From contig OV121081.1 of the NCBI GenBank assembly GCA_921293015.1, positions 3,844,001 to 3,908,000 on the forward strand: a DNA stretch of 64,000 bases. Direction: 5' to 3'. How positions within the stretch are numbered: position 1 is the stretch's first letter; every line of letters starts with the position of its first letter. Position numbers and translations under genes: made by a program. Positions 39,514-49,287 of this stretch are shown here, piece by piece. The notes under the pieces were generated by a model, which worked only from the letters and a program-made list of their open reading frames with translations, was not told where the DNA came from and made no database searches. Source of the stretch: Phorcus lineatus. Taxonomy: Eukaryota > Mollusca > Gastropoda > Trochida > Trochidae.

Positions 39514-39835
39514 CACCATTAGCGTGGTGACTTTTGTCATTTACTATTTAAGCTCTGTGATATGCTTCATATATTTGAGCTCACTACTCACAAATATAAT
39601 GTCATGAATTATATCATTGTGTTGATCTTTTGTTTTAACCTGCAAATATTATATTTGATATGAAATATTAAAATGTACAAAAATAGTTAAGGATAATTTT
39701 TACCTTTTTATTTGACAATTGACAAGAATTAGAATATAAGAATGTTCGTATATCTTACTTATAATGTCCATTATTGATTGTATAGTAATCAGGAGAGTCC
39801 ACTTTCTCAAATCCGAACAAATTTATTTTGCCCTA

Positions 39836-39841
39836 AATAAA
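39836..39841 (+). promoter_or_regulatory. Poly(A) signal AATAAA, receptor 2a
   Basis: A canonical hexamer 320 bases after the stop codon. The duplication junction falls four bases later, so the cleavage site and any downstream GU-rich element of copy 1 must lie in the upstream sequence of copy 2. Confidence 0.7.
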
Positions 39842-40694
39842 AGTTAAATACTGTACATCACGAACCGCTCCCGGTCATATTTTTCTGCAAGTTGTGACGC
39901 TAGGGAGTAAGTTCTCACATCTGTCCAGAAATGTGTCAGGAGTAAGTCACATTTCTGATGTATTTGAGTACGTATAAGGTGTATATCGTGTTATATATGC
40001 ATTCAATGTACCCATATATCACAATTTAAACGCGCCAACTACCATCATAGTTTATCGTGTTTACTGGACTGCTCGGAGAAAAAAAATGTGCCAAAATATT
40101 TGTACCTGACTTATTGACTTTGTTTAGAACGTTAGTTTAGATGTTATTGTTAACAACTTAATTTCTAAATTCTTAAATTATCATAAATATTCTGATATCT
40201 GTCGACAAACATTCCAGCCAATTAATCTGGATTATAAACCGAAGTGAGAAATGATATACTATTCCATGATATCTATACAAGATAATTATACATATAGTTC
40301 GAAGATGTATGCGTGATAACCTGATCTGCGGTATAGATTTATATTATTTTTGTTTAGGAAAGGTCTTTAACCCTTGAAATTGTATATATAGCGGTATTAC
40401 TATGTCGGTGATCTGCCGTCTAAACATAAGGATATGAGCCTAATAGATTATCTCTTATAGTGAAGAAGTAATAAATCGTCAGTGGCGCGCAAAGATAAAT
40501 ATATCTTGCCCCGGGCGGGTAATGAATCCCCACGCAATGTCCTGTATAAGCTGTCATCAGTCAGGAAAGGAGGGGAGGGAATTCTGGCATTGTAACATGT
40601 GACCCGGAATTAAGAAAACACAGCGCTTATTGGATGTATGAAGGAAAAGAGTTTTACAGTGACGTACTCGTTTTGTCATTGTGCATGGTCTGTG

Positions 40695-40853
40695 GTAAGC
40701 TAACGTAAAAATAGCAAGGAAAACCCAAACTCGTGACGTGCAGTGGTAGACTGCAGTTTTTAAACACTTGGCGTATTTGTGGGAAAAAACATTTTGATGT
40801 AGGTAGTCAATCTTAACGTGTTTACCCTGTCTAAAAACCTTTGTCTTTTACAG
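40695..40853 (+). other. Predicted 5' UTR intron, receptor 2b
   Basis: Identical to the predicted intron of copy 1 (same donor and acceptor), so both duplicates should be spliced in the same way if the prediction holds. Confidence 0.5.
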
Positions 40854-41099
40854 ATATTTGGGACTCCTATCTTGAGGGAAGATGTTCAGAGCACGTGGGG
40901 ACCAATCCATCCTGCATGAGTTAGAAAAATATCGAGAATTGTTACATTTGGTAAAACTCCTGAAGAGTCTTTCAATGATGATCTGCTCGTAATATTAAAT
41001 ACTTTATAAAGGGATATAAAAGAACAGAGACTTGTGGTCAAAACCCTGTATTATAAGATTCAAGGTTTGAAAGCTGTGATTTCAGGCAACGTTAATGAA

Positions 41100-42338
41100 A
41101 TGATAAACACAATGGAAGAAAACGTCACTGCGTCGACTACCATACAATCTAGTAACAGTTCGTACAACGGAAGTGAAACTGTCACTAATGTGACCCTAGT
41201 GGAAGTAAATGACGCCATGGCTTTGACCTTGCTGCCGGCCATGTTGTACATCGGCGTGATGATGATTCTAGGATTCATCGGCAACAGTCTCGTCGTGTAC
41301 GTCTTCGTGTTCAGATTTCGACAAGGGACGCAGAATTTCTTAATCATCTGCCTATCAGTTTTTGATTTGATAAGTTGTTTGATTGCAATGCCAACAGAAA
41401 TTGTAGACCTGCGATATTTCTTCATGTTCGAATCTGTGTTTGCCTGTAAGCTGTTGACCTTTGTGAATTCGTTCTGTGCCATGTGTTCTGTTCTCACCCT
41501 CCTTGGAATAGCCGTGGATAGATACATCAAGATCTGCCGGCCACTGGACACGCAGGTGGAACTCAAACACGTTCGGATTTGGGTCATTTTTGTTGTCCTC
41601 GTCGCTGTTCTCTTCTCCTGGCCGACCCTGGTGCTCTACGGGATACGTTCAGCAGACACCGACGCTCCGCATGTCATTGGTCGAGACTGTTCCACAGCTG
41701 ACGGGGTCAAGGACACGAGCTACCCTCTGATCTATAACCTCGTCCTTGCTTTCGGTCTTCTCCTGACCACCGTTATTCTAACATTTCTCTATATTTTCAT
41801 TCTAAGAGCGGTGAATGTACACAAACGACATATGAGAGCGCGCGCATCTGTATCCAACAGTATTCCCATAGCTGTGATAGACACTCCTCAGACTGGTAAC
41901 AGTGAAGTGGACAAAGAACTAGATGAAAACGGCCATGTGCCAAATGGTCACCATGTAACGCTTCAAGTTTCAGAGGAACACAAATGTGATACCCTTAAAG
42001 AAAGTGCTTCAAAGAATCGCGGGAAGGCGAACAAGACAACTGTGATTGCGTTTCTGGTGACCGTGGTCTTCGTGCTCAGCTTTCTGCCCCATCTCGCACT
42101 CATGTGTGCACGGTCGCTCATCAAAGATTTTGACCATGACCTTCGGGGTTCCTCTCTGGTTGCTTTCAATATCTTCCTCAGGTCATACTTCATAAACTCA
42201 GTGGCCAATCCGATCATCTACGGTGTTCTGAACTACAGGTTCAGGGAGGAGTGTGTGATACTATTTAAGAGAGTCCTGTGTTGCAGACGGCGTCCCTTCT
42301 CCATATCAAACCTGTTATCATTCAGCACGTGGTCCTGA
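41100..42338 (+). CDS. Rhodopsin-family G protein-coupled receptor 2b (orphan)
   Basis: This encodes a 412-residue receptor with exactly the same protein as receptor 2a; the three coding differences (41,450 A-to-G, 41,627 T-to-C, 41,747 G-to-T relative to copy 1) are silent. All class A motifs are intact: DRY, the outer-loop cysteines, SFLP in TM6 and NPIIY in TM7. The copied upstream sequence (about 1.25 kb before the ATG) is identical to copy 1, so both genes probably have the same proximal promoter. It is either a very recent duplicate or an assembly duplicate of one locus. Ligand unknown. Confidence 0.9.
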   Translation: MINTMEENVTASTTIQSSNSSYNGSETVTNVTLVEVNDAMALTLLPAMLYIGVMMILGFIGNSLVVYVFVFRFRQGTQNFLIICLSVFDLISCLIAMPTEIVDLRYFFMFESVFACKLLTFVNSFCAMCSVLTLLGIAVDRYIKICRPLDTQVELKHVRIWVIFVVLVAVLFSWPTLVLYGIRSADTDAPHVIGRDCSTADGVKDTSYPLIYNLVLAFGLLLTTVILTFLYIFILRAVNVHKRHMRARASVSNSIPIAVIDTPQTGNSEVDKELDENGHVPNGHHVTLQVSEEHKCDTLKESASKNRGKANKTTVIAFLVTVVFVLSFLPHLALMCARSLIKDFDHDLRGSSLVAFNIFLRSYFINSVANPIIYGVLNYRFREECVILFKRVLCCRRRPFSISNLLSFSTWS

Positions 42339-42660
42339 CACCATTAGCGTGGTGACCTTTGTCATTTACTATTTAAGCTCTGTGATATGCTTCATATATT
42401 TGAGCTCACTACTCACAAATATAATGTAATGAATTATATCATTGTGTTGATCTTTTGTTTTAACCTGCAAATATTATATTTGATATGAAATATTAAAATG
42501 TACAAAAATAGTTAAGGATAATTTTTACCTTTTTATTTGACAATTGACAAGAATTAGAATATAAGAATGTTCGTATATCTTACTTATAATGTCCATTATT
42601 GATTGTATAGTAATCAGGAGAGTCCACTTTCTCAAATCCGAACAAATTTATTTTGCCCTA

Positions 42661-42666
42661 AATAAA
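42661..42666 (+). promoter_or_regulatory. Poly(A) signal AATAAA, receptor 2b
   Basis: The same hexamer as in copy 1, but here followed by the outer flank rather than by the start of another unit. Confidence 0.7.
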
Positions 42667-42670
42667 AGTT

Positions 42671-45600
42671 CACAAATCTGGGAAAGCGAGATATTGATGA
42701 TGACTTCTTTTTAATGATCATGCCAACATACCGAAGTTATACGCTAATCACCAGTCATAAAAACAATGATAATAGTTGTTAATCGGAAAGAAGAAACAAA
42801 ACGAAATTATAAATGGAAAAGGACAATTTTACCATCGCTTTTGGACTTGATTGTCGAAGATCAATCCTTTAACCGTATTTAATCATATAGTTTGACTTGG
42901 TATAATCTGAATACATTGAATCCAACATATAGTGTTTGGTAAGTTTAAACGAAGTTTGAAGATTGAATGAAAGTATATGAATAACGGTTAATTGCAGCGC
43001 ATCAGGTTTAAAAACACCATAGTCCTCCAAGCTCAGTGTTAGTTCATATGTATTCCCCTTAAAAGCCTACATTTTTCGCGAATAGAATGCACACATGTAC
43101 AGTAGAACTTTCATCAAAGACTCGTATTCTCTGCGGATCCTGGTCAATCCGAGTCATTGAAATAGAATGACCAATGAACGGAGCTGTCGAAAATTATAAA
43201 CTACACGTTACCATACTTTGATGGGGACTCTGATTCCATTATAAATTTAATTGCAGGATATATTTTCCTAATAAAACAGTGTTTAATGCACTTTAGTGAA
43301 AATGGTTTCACAGAGAGAAAAAAATAATATGTGCCGCCTTAAACTCCATGCCTTATAGTTCGTCACTATGGGTGGTAAGTTGTACCTATATTAATTTTAG
43401 AAGAAACTGACAGAATTTGCGACGTCTCTATCGTAGTGTTTTGTTTTTAAGTACTATTCAATGTATTTTTCTATTTTATGTATTTCCTCTCTCAAACAAA
43501 ATGAACTGACGAAAACAAAGTGCTTGATTAAATAGATTAAAACTTGAGACTGTCATATGATTATTTCCTTAAAAACGTTGTTTCTTCATTTATATATAAT
43601 CAGGTACAACGATAAGCTACTATAACGATTTTTATATTGAAATACATTTTCATTGAACATAATGTACACAACAAGATGTTATATACACGTGTACGTCAGA
43701 GGTAAAGGCATATCCGCATTCAGTTTGTAGCATATGATTTACATACATGTAAGGAATAAACTCTAAAAACCGATATTTGCGGATAGGGTGTCGTTGGAGG
43801 TCGTTGGTCGTCATTGATACCGGACCCGCAAATATTGGCGAGTTTGGGGAGTTTATTCGAATTTTGCCTAATTGCGTGGGAGTTTATGATCACCTCACCA
43901 GTTATACTGATGTGTTTGCACGATGAAGCTGGTGAACCAGGTCCATGAATACATAGATTATTTAACAAGTATAAAGAAACGCATTGCACTCGCATTTCCT
44001 TCAAACACAATGAATCACATATGGCTGGCGGATCAAGCTAAAACAATGGAAAGAAATCGCCAAAGTTTCTCTCATTTTGTTTATCTAACTCGGGGGAATT
44101 TTTCTATGAACTTGACTATAGTTTATCATGGAGAGATATTTTCCATAATTGATGGTATTTTTATTCACTGGAGTATCTGTACCGACATATTTTTTAAATA
44201 TGCACTTTTGCAAACATATATCATTATTATGTGTTGAGATAAACATGTACTGTACACGATATCCAAGACTAGAATTCATTAAAGAAAAACACTCGACCTT
44301 TTTTGTAAAATCTTTCTATTTTACAGATTTCGTTCATAAGTTAGATATATATGTTTCTGATACTTTACAAACAACATTCGTTTGCAAATTCATAATTGTG
44401 AACCCAATCTGTCTTACGTTTGCTTTTAACGAAAACTTCATTGCCTTGTCCAATCTAAAAAGGGTGACCTAAACAGCACAATTTACAAACCGTTTTATGC
44501 TCAATACACTTTTTAATTCATTTAAGTTGAAGTGTTCTTCGTATGAAATAAGTTTTTTTACTTTGTAGAAATTCTGATTCTACGTTTCCGAAAGTTTAAC
44601 AATTAAAAGACGCTATGTGATTTTCATTTTATTTGACTTTCAAATATGTGTCAAAAACACCAGTTCTGATGACTTTAATTAAGAATTTCTCACATATTCA
44701 GGCACAAATGACATAAACATTGCATTTCTTGAATTCAAATGATATATAAACAACACCCTTATATATCAAATCTGAAACTTTAGCTTGTACCAGCAATTAT
44801 TAATTTCCAAATAACGTTTTACTACTTGACGCGGTCTGTCTGATTTTCGATCAGAATTTTCCGACATTTTAAAAACTCCTTGTAATTAAATCATTCTTTA
44901 ATGAAATTGCCGATTAGGTGACTGTATTCATCTCAATTTAATCCCAGAGAGTCCTAGCTGTCTAAAGCAGAGTACTTAATTTCGTATCCAAGTTAGATTT
45001 GCCATGATAATTAAGAATTGAATGTCAGTTTGTGTGTTTGCAGTGGAAAATGAACGATGTCAAAGCTATATTCAAACTCTTGTGAACCAAGCGAGCTTGC
45101 ACCATATTAGGTCATATTTGTTAAGCGGAGTAATGCAAATTTTGTCTTAGCCTCTGAACGAGTAAAGTTTTAACATTGTGCAACGAGAAAAGTTCCAATT
45201 AAAAATTCTACCGCCCGTTTATTCCGTAAATTTCATTATATTGAGGAATAGCGGCGCTAAAACAAAATGAATGAAGCGTACACAGAAATAAAATCCACAC
45301 AAGTACACAAGATCAGAGTTATCTGCCTTATGAATAATTATAACCATGTCATGGCGGCCGCTACGAGCCGACATTTGTTCGTGTCTCTTCGCCTAAATAT
45401 GTAAACAACAGTCGTTCTAGCAAGGCTGTTATTACAAGGACAGAGCATTCTCCCCTCACTTATCAAATATGGATCTATCGTGAGTGTTTTATCGGGTTTA
45501 GTATAGGCCATGGTTCCCTAAAATGATCGTGATGTGAACTTTGTCTTGCGATTGTCGAAGGGCATATCGTTTTGTTCGCTTCAGTTTAAAAGGCAAAAAC

Positions 45601-46407
45601 ACCTGATGCGATGCATATTCAAGAATCATAGAAACAATTAAATCTAACAAATTATATATTCAATTTCCTCTTTTCATTTTACTGAATAAAGAAAAACGAA
45701 TATGGTAAGTAAGAATTTATATAATTTTGTCACTAGATTCGACTTGGACATCCAGCAAGTAAAGTAGTTCCGGTAAATGTTCACACGACCTAGATCGGCT
45801 AGAAACTGTTCACACAAGTATGAACATTTTATTCGGAGACTTCATGGGAAATGGACCTCTGGAATTAAGATCACATGACCGTGCTCTCAACCAATCAACG
45901 TTCAGGATTATGTGTAAACTTCAAAGTGCGAAATTATATGTTAAACAAACACTAAAAATTTAAAAATAATATGTGTACATTTATACTTTATTGTTAACAA
46001 AAAATAAAGAATGGAATTTCAAAAACATTTTTTTAGTTGAATATCAGGTTTAAGAGAATTTTCAGATTATATTAATGAAAACTCAAAGGAGCACGCGCCG
46101 GCATGTTACGTTCCAAGCCTCCAAGTAAGCCCTAAGAGCTACCATGAAGACCAATTTCGACGGCAAGCAATCTCTATGTGCGTACAGCATCGTTGTTATG
46201 TCAATTTGAAAATAAATAAATAGAATTTTGACTGTCTATTTTAGATGGGTTTTTGCTAATCATGGCATGTGTTTTGATCTGATCTGGTACGCGCACCTTA
46301 TGTCAGACACATCAAGCAACGAGGCTAACAAGAAGCCATAGCAGATCCAGTACATTTATATCTTCGAGATAACAAGATCCTGTTGAGCAGGATTGAGTTC
46401 AAAGGTT
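42671..46407. other. Gene-free stretch
   Basis: No exon could be assigned. Missing 5' exons of the VWDE-like gene may lie here, but none was recognised by translation. Open frames near 43,720-44,470 overlap on both strands and have no family motif. Confidence 0.5.
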
Positions 46408-46666
46408 GACAGCAACTGGGGGCGGGATAGCGCAGTGGTTAGCGCGCTCGGTTTCGGACCAAGAGGTCCGTGGTTCGAATCCCGCCAGGGGCTCGGCAAC
46501 TTTGTCTGTAGTAGAGAACTGTTCTACACACAGTCAGGTTTGGGTGCAATGCTACACTGAATTTCAGCGCGGGCTTCCTGCAATAATATTAGCAGCCGCG
46601 ATATAAGTAAAATAATCTTGAAAGCGGCGTTAAACCCAACTCACTCACTCACTCACTCGACAGCAA
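46408..46666 (+). mobile_element. tRNA-derived SINE, internally deleted copy
   Basis: Same family as the 29.1 kb element. The A box TAGCGCAGTGG is at 46,428-46,438 and a consensus B box GGTTCGAATCC at 46,472-46,482; it ends with GCGGCGTTAAACCCAACTC and the ACTC tail. Direct repeats GACAGCAA (46,408-46,415 and 46,659-46,666) flank it. About 75 bases present in the other two copies (between TTTCAGCG and the GCGGG..TTCTCCCTGC segment) are missing. The 66-codon frame across it is a repeat-derived shadow. Confidence 0.92.
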
Positions 46667-47133
46667 GTCTTATTTAGAAGTGAAACTGTTAAAGCATTTA
46701 CATCTGCGAAGATTGAAAACTCGACGAAACAATACAACCGCTGATTATGTCAAGCTGAAGGTGTTTAATCTGATATACCGTATACCCGAGCAATGTATCT
46801 GTTATTAGAAAACAGAAAATAAATAAGTTACCAGCTTGCAATAAAACACCAATCTAATCTACAGGGACCACCTACATTTCATCCTGTACACATTTAACTT
46901 TCAAGTGTCTGAGTACAACGTCTTACACAATAGTTCTGTTTAGAACCCGACTTATACCAAAGACAACTCAATTGTTTTACACAAATTTTTGAATTCTCTG
47001 TGTTCTTTTTGCTATCATTCTCTCGGTCCTCAGTTTGTACCGACAGTACTCGACAAGTGAAATATTCCAAAACGTGTTATGTCAGCACACAACACTATAT
47101 GTAGTCAAAGGGAAATAACTCTTTCAACAACCG
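46667..47133. other. Non-coding spacer
   Basis: Nothing recognised between the SINE and the local tandem repeat. Confidence 0.5.
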
Positions 47134-47292
47134 ATACTTATCAGCGGGCGCATATAGGTCATTTTTGGCCCAACGTCGCCCTTAAATCCACCTACCTACC
47201 TACCTATACTTATCAGCGGGCGCAGATAGGTCATTTTTGGCCCAACGTCGCCCTTATATCCACCTACCTACCTACCTACCTATACTTATCAG
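47134..47292 (+). repeat. 72-76 bp tandem repeat with (CCTA)n
   Basis: Two units run ATACTTATCAGCGGGCGCA, TAGGTCATTTTTGGCCCAAC, GTCGCCCTTA, then CCTA repeats. They are followed by the first bases of a third unit, which is cut off where the LINE fragment begins. The period change (72 to 76) is one extra CCTA. Confidence 0.85.
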
Positions 47293-48835
47293 GAAAGTGC
47301 TTTACTGTATAAATCAGTTAAATCCTGTGTGTCTCTAGATTTTGGTCTCACAGATTTTTTCGAGTGTCTCTCAGGTGTTAGACAAGGCTGTCAGCTGTCA
47401 CCGTTTTTATTCTCGTTCTTTATTAACGATATTGTGGAAGAGCTGGAATGCGCATCCCATGGTGGTACATTGCACGCTCTATAGAACTGTTCATCCTGCT
47501 GTTAGCTGATGATATAATCTTAATTGACGTGTCTGTTGTAGGTCTACAAAAACGCATTGATAAGTTAGCTGTATATTGTGATAAATGGAAACTTACTGTT
47601 AACATTGACAGAAGTAAAGTTGTAGTATTTAGAAATGGTGGAAAGGTAAGATATCAGGAAAAGTTTAGAATTGGTAATAGTGAAATCTCAATAGTATCCA
47701 ATTATAAATATCTTGGTGTCCAGGTATCTTCATCTGGCTCTTGGCACTTAACTCAGAAGAAATTAGCCCAGCAGGCGTGGAAGGTCATTCAAATACTCCA
47801 ATTAAGGTTAGGTAAATTTTCATCTCTGCCCCACGATGTCTGTTTCAAAATCTTTGTTTTACCCATTTTGACCTATGGTTCGGAAGTTTTGGGATTTCAT
47901 ACAGCACCTGATGTAGAAACTGTCAACACAAAAATTTGTAAAATAACTATGGGATTGAATAGAAATACTCCAAATAATTTTGTGAAGTCTATATCAGCTA
48001 GACAATCTGTTAAAGTGTCCCATTATAAGATATTGGCTTAGATTATTAACACAAGAAAGCATTGTGATCTTAAGAAAGGCTTATAGTTTTCAATATATAC
48101 GGGCGGAAAGTGGTAGTGCTTGCTGGGCACTCAAAGTTAAATCAATACTGTACTCCTATGGTTTCGGAGAGGTTTGGATTCAACAGGGTGTTGGAAGTGC
48201 GGATCTTTTCTTGCATCAATTTCGGCAAAGGTGTGTTGACATCGAAATTCAAGGTGCTCATGAATACATGAAGTCTAGTTCTAAACTCGCATTGTTCGTT
48301 GCTGTTACGGATAATTTCCAATATAGAAATTGGGTGAGATTTATTGATGTAACACTATTTCGAATAAGTATCTTGAATTTTCTAGGATCCAATCATAGTC
48401 TTCTAATTGAAACAGACAGATAATATAATATACCAAGACATGAACGTACTTGCCCCTTCTGTATAATACCAAATATCGAAGATGAATTTCACTTTTGTTT
48501 AGTGTGCCCATTTTATCTTGATTTGCGTGTCAACCTTCTCCCGAGATATTATCACTCTTTTCCAACCCCTCATAAGTTGTCCATGTTATTTTGCTCCGCT
48601 TCTCGCAATATTTGTGTAAATTTTGCAAACTATGTATTTCTGGCTGCAAAGAAACGTAACTTCTTTTTCAAAGGGATTCATGTTCATGTTCATTGTACAG
48701 TTCTCAATATAACACATGGCAAATGTAAAATTCAGCGCTCGTGTAACGTTTTGTATGTTTTCATGCCCTGTATATGTATGATGGGCCGGTGGCCCCTATA
48801 CCTGAATAAAAGCATTCATTCACTTACTGTTGCAA
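47293..48835 (+). mobile_element. 5'-truncated, frame-broken non-LTR retrotransposon (LINE)
   Basis: It encodes the C-terminal half of a reverse transcriptase. The frame starting at about 47,293 reads GVRQGCQLSPFLFSFFINDI (palm motif B region), then hits a stop near 47,487. A frame shift restores LLADDIILIDVSVVGLQ, the catalytic A/C-type block with the double Asp, and the thumb-like KYLGVQVSSSGS segment to 48,041. A second frame (48,064-48,423) and a third (to 48,843) continue with CPFC..PNIEDEFHF, a zinc-knuckle-like C-terminus found in LINEs of fish and molluscs. It ends in CCTGAATAAAAGCATTCATT. The order fits a CR1/L2/Jockey-type element; the clade is not certain. It is dead because of stops, frame shifts and 5' truncation. 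It ends only about 107 bases before the first VWDE-like exon. Confidence 0.85.
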
Positions 48836-48942
48836 GCGTATGAAAGAATTGTAAACTTAATTCGATTTATGAAGTGTTTCTTTTTGATCACATGTGGAAC
48901 TCCTAAGAACATTATACTTTGTATTGCATTCATTGATAACAG

Positions 48943-49287
48943 TTACCGGTGGACACCATCACAGTAGATGAAGCAGAAGAGGCCAGTGTAGATCTTGAGC
49001 TGTCTTCACCGTTTGGATGTCCGGAAGTATTTCAATCAGGTTGCACACTTACCGTTTATGCATTGGCAAAGGGCAAATCTGGCAAATGTGAACTGTCTGC
49101 ATTTGTGAAATCAAAATGTGGAGTTAACTTTTCTTCAAAAAGATGGCAGGATACTCAGAAAATAAGTGTCAAATCGAAAGGGACTCCGGGTAACAACGCC
49201 AAAGAAACAAGCATGAAATTGATTTTGTCAACTGAAACTGTTATCACACATCAATTTTGGTCGAATTATGAAATTGGAAGCGTCACG
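48943..49287 (+). CDS. VWDE-like exon a: region preceding the VWD domain
   Basis: 115 codons, phase 0 at both ends. The acceptor is CATTGATAACAG and stop codons lie directly upstream in frame, so the exon cannot extend leftward. The donor is ACG|GTATGT. The peptide is rich in Cys and small residues (GCPEVFQSGC, KCELSAFVKSKCG) and ends IGSVT, reading straight into exon b. Domain name uncertain. Confidence 0.8.

Larger units (their letters stand above)
37022..39845 (+). repeat. Tandem segmental duplication, copy 1
   Basis: The first copy of a 2,825-base tandem unit. It contains about 1.2 kb of upstream sequence, a predicted 5' UTR intron, the receptor 2a CDS and the 3' UTR to four bases past AATAAA. 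Read against copy 2 line by line, I found no difference in the first 1.6 kb and five substitutions after that: 38,625, 38,802 and 38,922 (all synonymous), and 39,532 and 39,603 (3' UTR). Confidence 0.97.
39847..42670 (+). repeat. Tandem segmental duplication, copy 2
   Basis: The second copy of the 2,825-base unit, in direct orientation and immediately adjacent. At the junction the sequence runs AAAAGTT-A-AATACTG, with a single base (39,846) that fits neither outer flank (C on both sides). The join therefore shows no useful microhomology. This copy keeps the outer right flank (CACAAATCTGGG), which is presumably ancestral. Confidence 0.97.

Noticed and set aside
46406..46606. 66-codon frame reading GIAQWLARSVSDQEVRGSNP
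   Set aside because: This is the translated tRNA-like head of the SINE, a common false protein in animal genomes.
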